Positions 31,768 to 39,986 of a stretch of DNA of 64,000 nucleotides are shown one piece after another (position 1 is the first letter of the stretch; the number at the start of each line of letters is the position of its first letter). Made by a program: the position numbers and the translations under genes. Origin of the DNA: Nocardia pseudobrasiliensis NBRC 108224. GTDB taxonomy: Bacteria > Actinomycetota > Actinomycetes > Mycobacteriales > Mycobacteriaceae. The stretch covers positions 1-64,000 of the forward strand of contig NZ_BDBS01000036.1 of the NCBI RefSeq assembly GCF_001613105.1, written 5' to 3'. The notes beneath the pieces are model-generated. The model had not been told where the DNA came from. It ran no database searches and worked only from the letters and a program-made list of their open reading frames with translations.

Positions 31768-32790
31768 TCAGCGTCGGGCGGTGACCAGGCGGTTTCGATA
31801 CCAGAATGCGGTCGAACCCAGCACCGCGTCCTCGAGCGGTAGATAGCGGCCGTTGGAACCCCAGCCCAGCGCCTGAATGGTGACCCGCATACTGCGCTGA
31901 AAGCAGATCGGATCGCGCACATGCCAGCGGAACATGCCGAAGCGCTGCTGAGGCTGATAGATCTGATCCGGCGGCAACGCCTGTACGAAGCCCAGATACG
32001 GGGTCGAGTACATGCGGTAGCGGCCGTCGCGGTCGAAGTTCCACGCGCCGCCGAAGTAGTCCTCGGTGCCGGTGCCGCAGATGGTCGGGAATTCGGTGTC
32101 GCCGTCGAAGTAGAACTTCATCTCGCCCTCGCCCCACCAGCCCGGGGCGTTCGGCTGCATCGACAGATAGGTGCCGACGTAACGACCCGGCCCGGGAACG
32201 TCGTCGAGGATGGTGTGAATGGCCGGATGGCCCAGCGGATCGACATAGCGCCACCGCGCCTGCAGATAGCCCGCCTCCCGCGGCACATCCTCCTCGAGAT
32301 AGGTCACCTGGTAGTAGACCGGCACGGTGTGATCGGACCCGTTGGTCAGCTCGATGCGGGCGTGCGCGCGAAACGGCATGGGCCAGTAGCTGTTCAGCCC
32401 GCCCGCGGGCGCGACCACGATCATCTCGGAGTCCACCAGCGCCAGCTGATCCCAGGCATTGCAGAAGAACGAGCCCAGCGGCACATCGATCGCCGGTTCG
32501 GTATCGCTGTCCCAGAATACCCGCAGGGTGATCTGCTGCAGCACCGAGCGGTCGGTGGTCAGCCAGAAGTGCCGAATGATGCCCGGTCCGGTGATATCGG
32601 CGAGGACGGCCGTCTGCCCCGAATCCACCAGGATCGACGGTGACACCTTCCAGCCGATGCCCAGATCGCGCGCCGCGTCCGCACCCGTTCCGGTGGTCGC
32701 GCGGCCGCCCTGGCCGGGTGCGCCGGTGAAGTTCTCCGCGCTGATCGAACGGGTACGTGCCTGATCGAGCCGCCATATCTCGTGCACCAT
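31768..32790 (-). CDS. GH172 (former DUF2961) glycoside hydrolase
   Basis: A 340-residue protein of the DUF2961 family, now GH172, in which members act on fructofuranosides or, in mycobacteria and relatives, on D-arabinofuranosyl residues. Typical segments are the start RSISAENFTGAPGQGGRA, GPGIIRHFWLTT, GSFFCNAW, and GTGTEDYFGGAWNFD, whose Glu is in the region of the catalytic residues. There is no signal peptide, so it acts on imported sugars or intracellular substrate. As first gene of the xylB operon it likely releases the pentose that the next two enzymes process. Confidence 0.85.
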   Translation of the reverse strand: MVHEIWRLDQARTRSISAENFTGAPGQGGRATTGTGADAARDLGIGWKVSPSILVDSGQTAVLADITGPGIIRHFWLTTDRSVLQQITLRVFWDSDTEPAIDVPLGSFFCNAWDQLALVDSEMIVVAPAGGLNSYWPMPFRAHARIELTNGSDHTVPVYYQVTYLEEDVPREAGYLQARWRYVDPLGHPAIHTILDDVPGPGRYVGTYLSMQPNAPGWWGEGEMKFYFDGDTEFPTICGTGTEDYFGGAWNFDRDGRYRMYSTPYLGFVQALPPDQIYQPQQRFGMFRWHVRDPICFQRSMRVTIQALGWGSNGRYLPLEDAVLGSTAFWYRNRLVTARR

Positions 32791-32877
32791 CCCGATTTTG
32801 GCACGCGACCCGCCGCTTCGGAGCCGGATCGGAGTCGAGCCCCGATTTCGGCCGGTCGGCGGGTGCACGATGGAGGG

Positions 32878-33639
32878 GTGACGACCGACGGGCACGAGAT
32901 CGCCGGACAATTGGTGCGCGAGCTGTTCCCCGAGGCCCGGGCGGCCTGGCTGGGCGGCAGCACGGTGCGCGGAACCGCCACGGCCACATCGGATCTGGAC
33001 ATCACCGTCCTGCTGTCCGGACCGCCCGCGCCGTATCGGGAATCGCTGCACTACAACGGCTGGCCGGTCGAGCTGTTCGTGCAGACCGAGGCGTCGCTGG
33101 CGCATTTCTGCGGCCGCGAGATCGGACGCCGCAAACCGAGCACGCTGCGATTGATCGGCGAATCGGTGATCCTGGTGGACGGTGACGGCAGCGGCGCGCG
33201 GCTGCGCGAGATCAGCCGCCATCGGCTGACCGCCGGGCCGGAGCCGTTGAGCGGCAGGGAATTACGCGCGGCCCGCTATCTGCTCACCGATATGCTCGAC
33301 GATCTGATCGGCGCGAGCCACGCCGACGAGCGGCTGCTGCTGGCCGCCCGGCTGTGGCAGCACGCGGCGGATCTGCTGCTGGTCGGCCATCGCCGCTGGA
33401 CCGGCAGCGGCAAACATCTGCTGCGCGAACTGGCCGCCTTCGATCTCGATCACGGCACCGATCACGGCCGGGAGTTGGCCCATGCCGTGCGCTCGGTCGC
33501 CGCGGGCGCGGACGAGCCGATGATCGCGGCGGTCACCCGGGTGCTGGATCTGTTCGCCGGCAGGCTTTTCGACGGATATCGGCTCGACGGTCCCTCCGGC
33601 GAGCCGACCCGAGTGGTCCGCACCGATCATGGTGACTAG
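32878..33639 (+). CDS. Nucleotidyltransferase-fold protein
   Basis: A 253-residue protein with an N-terminal minimal nucleotidyltransferase core: GGSTVRGTATATSDLDITVLL, with the Gly-Ser and Asp-x-Asp motif that binds metal and nucleotide. The rest is helical, perhaps substrate-binding, like antibiotic nucleotidyltransferases. GGAGGG lies directly before GTG 32878. It is not assignable to a resistance class and forms a small operon with the next gene (11-base overlap). Confidence 0.75.
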   Translation: MTTDGHEIAGQLVRELFPEARAAWLGGSTVRGTATATSDLDITVLLSGPPAPYRESLHYNGWPVELFVQTEASLAHFCGREIGRRKPSTLRLIGESVILVDGDGSGARLREISRHRLTAGPEPLSGRELRAARYLLTDMLDDLIGASHADERLLLAARLWQHAADLLLVGHRRWTGSGKHLLRELAAFDLDHGTDHGRELAHAVRSVAAGADEPMIAAVTRVLDLFAGRLFDGYRLDGPSGEPTRVVRTDHGD

Positions 33640-34408
33640 CGTGCGCATCGTGACTTCTCTCGACACCACGGTCGTGCGCGGGGCATTGCTCGAGGAGACC
33701 GACCGTCTGGCCGAGCTCTACCTCGGCTCCGATCCGGCCACACCGATCCCCACCTGCCCGGACTGGACGCTGGCCAATCTGGTCGCCCATGTCGGCGGCG
33801 GGCACCGCTGGGCCGCCGCCATGATCACCGACCGCGCCACCGAAGCATTGGATTTCGCACAGGTTCCCGACATCCGCCGCCCGCGCGATGTCACCGAGGC
33901 CGCGGCCTGGCTGCGCGAGAGCGCGCGCGTGGTGACCGACGCCGTGGAGGCCGTCGGACCGGAAGTGCCTGTCTGGACGCCGTTTTCGCAGCCGCGCCCG
34001 AGTCAGTGGTGGGAGCGCCGCCGCCTGCACGAGGCGACCGGCCATCGCGCCGACGCGCTGCTGGCCCTGGGCCGCGAGGTGGATCTGGATCCCGCCCTCG
34101 CCGCCGACGGCATTTCCGAATTGCTCGGTCTCATGACAATGGGTTCGCCGCGGTTCCCACCGCCGCTGGAGGCCGGGCACACCCTGTCGCTGCACGCCAC
34201 CGACGACGCCGACCACTGGCGAATCCGCCGGTCCGACAGCGTGATCGCCTGGGACGACGACATCGCACCGACCACCGTCGGGGTCGAGGCGACGGCCACG
34301 GATCTGTATCTGGTGCTGCTGCGGCGGATTCCGGCCGAGCAACCGCGTGTGCGCGTCACCGGCGATCCGGCGGTTCTTTCGACCTGGCTGGCGCGCACCG
34401 CGTTCTGA
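33629..34408 (+). CDS. Maleylpyruvate isomerase family mycothiol-dependent enzyme
   Basis: A 259-residue protein. The N-terminal MDMPI_N domain shows CPDWTLANLVAHVGGGHRW and, later, RLHEATGHRADALLALG with the metal-binding histidines; the C-terminal domain is also typical. Family members use mycothiol as cofactor for isomerisation or detoxification. The start at ATG 33629 overlaps the preceding gene; GTG 33641 or 33650 are alternatives without a better ribosome binding site. Confidence 0.85.
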   Translation: MVTSVRIVTSLDTTVVRGALLEETDRLAELYLGSDPATPIPTCPDWTLANLVAHVGGGHRWAAAMITDRATEALDFAQVPDIRRPRDVTEAAAWLRESARVVTDAVEAVGPEVPVWTPFSQPRPSQWWERRRLHEATGHRADALLALGREVDLDPALAADGISELLGLMTMGSPRFPPPLEAGHTLSLHATDDADHWRIRRSDSVIAWDDDIAPTTVGVEATATDLYLVLLRRIPAEQPRVRVTGDPAVLSTWLARTAF

Positions 34409-34410
34409 GC

Positions 34411-35403
34411 TCAGCCCAGGACGACCTCGTGGCGACCGGTCCGGTGCGAGCGCCGATACTCACTCGGCGCGATACCGACCTCGCGGCCGAAATGCGCCCG
34501 CAGATTGGCGGCGCTGCCCAGCCCGCAGCGCTGCGCTACGGCATCGATCGGAATATCGCTGGCCTCCAGCAACTCCCGCGCTCGGATGATGCGCTGGGAC
34601 AGCAGCCAGCGCAGTGGGGTGGCGCCGAGCTCGGCGTGGAACCGCCGAGCCAGGGTGCGCTCGCTCATTCCCGCCTGCCTGGCGAGATCGCCCACGGTCA
34701 AAGGCTTTTCGAGACAGCCGAGCGCCCACTGCAGGGTCGCGGCCAGACCGGGATCGGCCGGGTCGGCGGGCATCGGCGAGCGTACGTACTGCGCCTGGCC
34801 GCCCGCGCGATGCGGCGGTACGACCAGGGCGCGGGCCGCGGCATTGGCGACCTGAGAGCCGAGATCCTTGCGAATCAGGTGCAGGCACAGATCCATTCCG
34901 GCCATGGTGCCCGCGCTGGTGAGGATGCGGCCGTCGTCGATGTAGAGGACGCGGGGGTCGAGATCCATATCGGGATGGCGATCCAGCAGCGCCTCGACGT
35001 GGCGCCAGTGCGTGGTCATCCGCCGCCCGGCCAGCAGTCCGGCCTCGGCGAGTACGAACGCGCCCGAGCACAGCGCCGCCACCCGCGCCCCGGCCTCGTA
35101 GGCGGCCCGCACCGCCTCGACCAGATCCGGGGGCGGCGGCTGCCGCACATCGGGGGTGGCCGGGACGATGACGGTATCGGCGGTGATCAGATCGTCGTAG
35201 TCGTAATCGGTGAGCGTGACGAACGGGTCGCGCAGGGTCGCGTGACGAACCCCGCGCGGTCCGCACATGCGGAACTCGTACCAGCACGCCGGATCCACGC
35301 CCACCGGCGGTTCGGCGAAAACCTGGTACGGAATGGCCACTTCGAAGATTGGCTGCCCCGGCGCGACGGCGACCGCGACGGTGCCCGGATGCCTCTCGGT
35401 CAT
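34411..35403 (-). CDS. GlxA-type AraC regulator (DJ-1/PfpI-like domain plus HTH)
   Basis: A 330-residue regulator. Residues 8-180 form a class-I glutamine-amidotransferase-like (DJ-1/PfpI) domain including AALCSGAFVLAEAGLLAGRR with the nucleophile-elbow cysteine and TTHW. Residues about 215-315 form an AraC HTH pair: LTVGDLARQAGMSERTLARRF and IPIDAVAQRCGLGSAANLRAHF. It is divergent from the MFS transporter; the 71-bp gap holds a palindrome. Control of the exporter is likely. Confidence 0.9.
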   Translation of the reverse strand: MTERHPGTVAVAVAPGQPIFEVAIPYQVFAEPPVGVDPACWYEFRMCGPRGVRHATLRDPFVTLTDYDYDDLITADTVIVPATPDVRQPPPPDLVEAVRAAYEAGARVAALCSGAFVLAEAGLLAGRRMTTHWRHVEALLDRHPDMDLDPRVLYIDDGRILTSAGTMAGMDLCLHLIRKDLGSQVANAAARALVVPPHRAGGQAQYVRSPMPADPADPGLAATLQWALGCLEKPLTVGDLARQAGMSERTLARRFHAELGATPLRWLLSQRIIRARELLEASDIPIDAVAQRCGLGSAANLRAHFGREVGIAPSEYRRSHRTGRHEVVLG

Positions 35404-35423
35404 GTCAGAAATCTAGCGCATAT

Positions 35424-35437
35424 TGGCAAATCTGCCA
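35424..35437. promoter_or_regulatory. Palindrome in the AraC/MFS divergent promoter
   Basis: TGGCAAATCTGCCA (35424-35437) has perfect 5-bp arms around four bases. It lies 20 bp from the regulator start and 37 bp from the transporter ATG, a good place for an operator of the GlxA-type regulator. AraC proteins often prefer direct repeats, so the assignment is tentative. Confidence 0.4.
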
Positions 35438-35474
35438 CTCGAAGCGGCGATCTCGTGACCGGATAGTTGCCACC

Positions 35475-36875
35475 ATGACCATTACCGCCACCGCCTCGAC
35501 CACTGCTCCCGACACTCGATCGTCGCGCCGATGGCGGGTGCTGGCGGTCGCGGGCATCGCGCAATTCCTCGCGATCCTGGATCTGTTCGCGGTCACCGTG
35601 GCCTTTCCGACGCTGCAGACCTCCTTCGGCCACGCCTCGGCCGGTGCGGTCTCCTGGGTGCTCAACGCCTACACGATCGTGATGGCCGCACTCCTGGTCC
35701 CCGCGGGCCGCCTCGCCGACGACACGGGGCGCAAACGCGGCTTCCTGATCGGCATCGCGCTGTTCGGGGTGGCGTCGCTGGCCTGCGGGCTGGCCCCGAA
35801 TCTGGTGGCGCTCATCGCCGCCCGGATCGTGCAGGCGGCCGCGGCCGCCCTGCTGGTGCCGACCGGATTGGGATTGGTGCTGCCCTGCTTCGAGATTCGT
35901 CGGCATCCGACCGTGATGGGAATCTGGACCGCGATCGCGGCGGCGGGGGCCGGGGGCGGGCCGGTGATCGGCGGGCTACTGCTGCAGGCCGGCTGGCGCT
36001 GGATCTTCCTGCTCAATATTCCGTTCACCGTCGCGGCGTTCGTCTTCGGCGTGCGGGTACTGCCCGATATCCGCCGCTACGCCGGGCGCACCCTCGACCT
36101 GTTCGGCGCGGCACTGATTCTCGGCGCCACCGCGGCGCTCACCACGGTGTTCGTCCAGGGTTCGGAATGGGGTTACGCCTCGCCCGCGACGCTGTCGAGC
36201 CTGGCCGCGGCGGCACTGCTCGCGGCGGTGTTCGCTTGGCACGTGCGGCGGCATCCGGATCCGGTGGTGAGCCCGGTCGTGCTGCGCCACCGCATGTTTC
36301 GCATCGCCTTCGTCGGGGTGTTCTGCTACTACCTGGCTTTCGCGGCCCTGATCCTCGCGGCCACTCTGTTCCTCACTCACCAGTGGCACTACTCGCAGGT
36401 GCGGGTGAGCCTGGCCATCGCCCCGATCGGCCTGAGCTGCCTGCTGTCCTCACCCCTGTCGGGCCGCGTGGTCGCCCGCATCGGGGCCCGCGCCTCGGCC
36501 GCCCTCGGCGGGATGACCATCGCCGCGGGCGCGCTGTGGTGGATCGTGCTGTCCGCCCACAGCGCCTCCTACGCCCTGGCCTTCCTGCCCGGCGCGATCC
36601 TGGCGGGCGTGAGCACCTCACTGCTGCAGCCCCCGCTGTTCGGCGCCTCGGCGCTACTGCCCGCCGAACAGCTCTCGCTGGGTTCGGGAATGCTGATGAT
36701 GGCCCGTCAGACCAGTTCCGCTCTCGGCGTCGCGATCCTGACCGCGATCCTCGCGGGTGCGGCCGTCCCGGGGCTGTCCGACTACCGGGCAGGCTGGTAC
36801 TACATGGCCGCCACCGGCCTGCTGGCCGCCGTCGCGGGTTGGGCCTTTCACGAAAAGCCCACTGCCCACGCGTGA
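35475..36875 (+). CDS. MFS drug exporter (DHA2, 14-span type)
   Basis: A 466-residue major facilitator with about 13-14 hydrophobic spans. Motif A is GRLADDTGRKRGF, motif C is in AAAGAGGGPVIGGLLLQAGWRWIF, and the first span carries AILDLFAVTVAFPTL, all DHA2 hallmarks. It probably exports toxic compounds with proton exchange. ATG 35475 precedes a short Thr/Ser-rich head. The divergent AraC-type gene is the probable regulator. Confidence 0.9.
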   Translation: MTITATASTTAPDTRSSRRWRVLAVAGIAQFLAILDLFAVTVAFPTLQTSFGHASAGAVSWVLNAYTIVMAALLVPAGRLADDTGRKRGFLIGIALFGVASLACGLAPNLVALIAARIVQAAAAALLVPTGLGLVLPCFEIRRHPTVMGIWTAIAAAGAGGGPVIGGLLLQAGWRWIFLLNIPFTVAAFVFGVRVLPDIRRYAGRTLDLFGAALILGATAALTTVFVQGSEWGYASPATLSSLAAAALLAAVFAWHVRRHPDPVVSPVVLRHRMFRIAFVGVFCYYLAFAALILAATLFLTHQWHYSQVRVSLAIAPIGLSCLLSSPLSGRVVARIGARASAALGGMTIAAGALWWIVLSAHSASYALAFLPGAILAGVSTSLLQPPLFGASALLPAEQLSLGSGMLMMARQTSSALGVAILTAILAGAAVPGLSDYRAGWYYMAATGLLAAVAGWAFHEKPTAHA

Positions 36876-36876
36876 T

Positions 36877-37344
36877 TCAACGCAGACGAAGCCCGGGCCA
36901 GCCGTAGGCGGAGCCCCCCGCGGCCAGCCCGGCCGTCGGGGCGGGCCCGGTCGGGGCCGGGTCGGCGAGCGGATCGGTGAAACCCGGGATCTGCTCCTGC
37001 AGTTCGCGGCGAACGGCGTCCATATCCAGCCACATGATCTGCTGGATCAGATCCTCCAGCTGGGCGGCGGTCTGGAAGCCGGGGTTCGAGTACACCATCA
37101 AACCGCCGCGGAAGGCCTGCAGCGTGGGCAGGCTGGTGATCTGGGCGGCCGCCGCCAAGCCGGTCTCGGCCTCGGCGTCGACGGTGCCGTGCACGATATC
37201 GCGGTGCTGATTCGACGACTCCTCGAAGATCGGGGCGAATCGGTCGCACCAGCCACACCAATCGGCCCAGTAGTCGACCAGCACGATGGCCCCGCTGGCC
37301 ACTGTCCGCTGGAAGGTCTGCTCGGTCAATACCTGCGTGGACAT
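36877..37344 (-). CDS. Thioredoxin-like protein with a long C-terminal tail
   Basis: A 155-residue protein. The thioredoxin fold covers about residues 1-108 with VDYWADWCGWCDRFAP (redox pair CGWC) and the cis-proline in ITSLPTLQAFRGG. The usual CGPC proline is replaced by Trp, which should shift redox potential. About 40 extra Pro/Gly/Ala-rich residues follow. No signal peptide, so it is cytosolic. It lies between unrelated genes, converging with the MFS gene. Confidence 0.88.
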   Translation of the reverse strand: MSTQVLTEQTFQRTVASGAIVLVDYWADWCGWCDRFAPIFEESSNQHRDIVHGTVDAEAETGLAAAAQITSLPTLQAFRGGLMVYSNPGFQTAAQLEDLIQQIMWLDMDAVRRELQEQIPGFTDPLADPAPTGPAPTAGLAAGGSAYGWPGLRLR

Positions 37345-37376
37345 GTTTCGAATTATCCACGAATCGGTGTGTCGCG

Positions 37377-38855
37377 TCAGCGAGCCGCCAGGCGCTGCTG
37401 GTCGGCCAGGAAGTGGGCGGTCTCGCGGGTGGATTCGTAGAGCCGCCGATAGTGCCGGTAGAACTCGTCGTAGACGGCGGTGTGCGCGGGTTCGGGCGTC
37501 ACGCTCGCGACCACCGGATTCCACTCGGTGGTGGTCACACCGCTCGCCTCGGCCGCCAGCAGCGCGTCACCCAGGCAGGCGCCGACGGTCTCGGCCGGAA
37601 GCTGCTGCGGCAGACCGGTGATATCGGAGACGATCCGCGTCCACAACCCGCCCTTGGTCCCGCCGCCGACCGCGACCAGCCGCCGCGCCCCGCCCCCGGC
37701 CGCGGCCATCGCCTCGAGATTGTGCCGCACCCCGTAACCGATCCCCTCGAGCGCGGCCCGATAGATCTCGGCGCGCTCGTGTCCGAGGGTCAGCCCCGCC
37801 AGCAGCCCGCGGGCGTCGGGATCGAACAGCGGCGTGCGCTCACCGGCGAAGTACGGCAGCAGAATCAGGCCGCGGCTGCCTACCGGCACCGCGTCGGCCT
37901 CGCGCACCAGATCCGCGAACTCACCCCCGACCAGCCGCCGCAGCCAGTCGGTCACCGCACCGGAGGTGGCCATTCCCGCGGCGAGAGTGTATGTGCCGGG
38001 CCAGGTTCCACACGTGCCCCACAGTCCCGAATGCGGCCGGGGATCGGTGAGCACCTGCACCAGGAACATGGTGGTGCCGTACATGACCATGGCGTCGCCG
38101 GGCGCGCGCACCCCGACGCTGGCGGCCTCGGCCCACGCGTCGATGGTTCCGGTGGTGACCGGCAGGCCCTCCGGAAGTCCGGTGGCCGCGGCCGCCGCTC
38201 GCGTCACCCGCCCGACGATCTCGGTGGGCCAGGCCAATTCGGGCAGCGGCAGGCCCGGCGCGACGGATTGCGCCCAGTCCGTGGACCATTCGCGCCGATG
38301 CAGGTCGTACATGGGCACGCACTGACTGGCCGACTGATGATCGAGCACATACCGTCCGGTGAGCCGGTGCACCAGAAACGAACTGGCCATCAACAGCATT
38401 CGCGTGCGCTCGTACACCCGCGATTCGTGCCGCGCCAGCCAGCGCAGCTTCGGCCCGACGGCCTGGCTCGTGAGCGGCGAACCGGCCCGACGCAACACCT
38501 CTTCCGCCCCGAGTTCGGAGTTCAGCTCGGCGATTTCGGCGGTCGCGCGGGTGTCGACGCCGTAGAGGATCGCGGGCCGCAGCGGATCGCCGCGCTCGTC
38601 GGCGGGCAGCAGACACGGACCGATACCGCTCACCGCGAGCGCGCCCAGCGCGGCCCGATCCTCGTCGGTGCGCACCAGTTCGCCGATCAGCCCCACGAAC
38701 TCCGACCACCACACCGTTTCCGCATCGTGCTCGACCCATCCCGGATGCGGTGTCGAGACCCCGTGTGCCCGTTCGGCTCTGGCGACGATTCGGCCGTCCT
38801 GGTCGACCAGCACACCCTTGGAACTGGACGTGCCGATGTCGATACCGAGAAACAT
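37377..38855 (-). CDS. FGGY-family carbohydrate kinase
   Basis: A 492-residue FGGY kinase, different from the xylulokinase at 29 kb. It starts LGIDIGTSSSKGVLVD, has GIGPCLLPADERG, ILYGVDTRA, the GTIDAWAEAASVG region and VAVGGGTKGGLWTRIVSDITG near the C-terminus. The sugar substrate (xylulose, ribulose, gluconate or similar) cannot be fixed. It follows the beta-propeller glycosidase by 17 bases, so the two probably process one released sugar. ATG 38855 is preceded by two in-frame GTG codons. Confidence 0.87.
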   Translation of the reverse strand: MFLGIDIGTSSSKGVLVDQDGRIVARAERAHGVSTPHPGWVEHDAETVWWSEFVGLIGELVRTDEDRAALGALAVSGIGPCLLPADERGDPLRPAILYGVDTRATAEIAELNSELGAEEVLRRAGSPLTSQAVGPKLRWLARHESRVYERTRMLLMASSFLVHRLTGRYVLDHQSASQCVPMYDLHRREWSTDWAQSVAPGLPLPELAWPTEIVGRVTRAAAAATGLPEGLPVTTGTIDAWAEAASVGVRAPGDAMVMYGTTMFLVQVLTDPRPHSGLWGTCGTWPGTYTLAAGMATSGAVTDWLRRLVGGEFADLVREADAVPVGSRGLILLPYFAGERTPLFDPDARGLLAGLTLGHERAEIYRAALEGIGYGVRHNLEAMAAAGGGARRLVAVGGGTKGGLWTRIVSDITGLPQQLPAETVGACLGDALLAAEASGVTTTEWNPVVASVTPEPAHTAVYDEFYRHYRRLYESTRETAHFLADQQRLAAR

Positions 38856-38872
38856 CACCACACCAGCATCCC

Positions 38873-39712
38873 TCACCGATCGAAGATCAAGGGCGCGATC
38901 GACACACCTCCCTGCCCCCAACCCGCGCTGGTGATCCACAATGTGCCGCAGTCCTCGACGATCTCCGCCGCGTGCGAGGCGATATGCCCGACCTGATCCT
39001 CGATTCGGAACGCCAGCGGATCGTCGCTGCGGAACACATCGGTGCCCACATAATCCGGCCGCGGACCGATGAACAGATACCACCCGTCGTCGTGCGGCAG
39101 CACGAACGGCGATTCGGTGGGCCCGCCGAAGGTCCCCGCGCTGGGATCGGTGTAGGCGATCTCGCGCTCACTCCACTCCACCAGATCGGCGCTGGTCCGA
39201 TAGGCGACAATATGATTGCCGCCGCCGGGTTCGGCGGTCGCGCAGTAGTACATGACCCACTGCTCCCCGACGCGCAGCACCATCGGATCACGGGCGTCGT
39301 AGCCGTCCACGAACAACGGGCCGCCGGGATGACGCCGCCAGTCGCACAGATCGGTGGAGACGGCGAGATTGATCGCGGCGGCGGTCCGGTCGACGCCGCC
39401 ACCGGCGTAGAACATGTAGTACAGCTCGCCGTCGTGCACGACATGCGGGGCCCACAGATGGGTTTCGCCGTAGGAGTGATCGACCACCAGCGCGGGCGCG
39501 CGCTTGGTCCACGGGCCGAACAGCTCATCGGCCGTGGCGTGGGCGAATTCGATCTCGTTCTCCGGATCGGCCGGTTCCGGATGGGTGATGCCGAACAGAT
39601 GCCACTGCCCGTCCGCGGCTCGAATCACGGTGTGGTCGTTGATATACCACTCGCGCACCTCCCCCACGCTCGGATCGTAGATGCGCTGGAACGACCCCGA
39701 GGTTACGTTCAT
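38873..39712 (-). CDS. Five-bladed beta-propeller glycosidase (GH43/GH32-like)
   Basis: A 279-residue protein with repeated propeller-blade motifs: WYINDHTVIRAADGQWHLFG, HLWAPHVVHDGELYYMFYAG, DARDPMVLRVGEQWVMYYCA, GGPTESPFVLPHDDGWYLF-like and WGQGGVSIAPL. Asp and Glu residues of these motifs occupy the places of the catalytic trio in clan GH-F/J enzymes. No signal peptide is seen. It precedes an FGGY kinase, suggesting intracellular cleavage of an arabinoside or fructoside followed by phosphorylation. Confidence 0.75.
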   Translation of the reverse strand: MNVTSGSFQRIYDPSVGEVREWYINDHTVIRAADGQWHLFGITHPEPADPENEIEFAHATADELFGPWTKRAPALVVDHSYGETHLWAPHVVHDGELYYMFYAGGGVDRTAAAINLAVSTDLCDWRRHPGGPLFVDGYDARDPMVLRVGEQWVMYYCATAEPGGGNHIVAYRTSADLVEWSEREIAYTDPSAGTFGGPTESPFVLPHDDGWYLFIGPRPDYVGTDVFRSDDPLAFRIEDQVGHIASHAAEIVEDCGTLWITSAGWGQGGVSIAPLIFDR

Positions 39713-39809
39713 ACCGTCACCGTGCCCGTTCACCCCCGCCGGTTCCGTGACGACACGCCGGGTGCCCGAAATCACCGATGATTCCCGCGAACCGGGTTAT
39801 CCCTCCAGT

Positions 39810-39986
39810 ATGGGCCGACATCCCCAGCGCACGCCGTTCTACGGCGTGCTCATGCTCCTCGTGGCCATGCTCGGCGGCTTCGCGGTCCAGCAGCTGCCGC
39901 ATCCGGCGCTGCGCGTGCTCGGCTATATCGCGCTGGTGGCGATCGGTCTGGTGGGTTTCGTCCTGACCTTCCGCGACTACTCCTGA
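39810..39986 (+). CDS. Small two-span membrane protein
   Basis: A 58-residue protein with two hydrophobic segments (YGVLMLLVAMLGGFAV and VLGYIALVAIGLVGFVL) separated by a short polar loop. ATG 39810 is followed by a basic head. It resembles small conserved actinobacterial membrane proteins without assigned role. Its end overlaps the convergent sigma-factor gene by 10 bases. Confidence 0.6.
   Translation: MGRHPQRTPFYGVLMLLVAMLGGFAVQQLPHPALRVLGYIALVAIGLVGFVLTFRDYS

Noticed and set aside
29343..38855. Tandem duplication of FGGY kinases
   Set aside because: The kinases at 29.3 and 37.4 kb differ throughout their motifs, so they are distant paralogues, not a local duplication.
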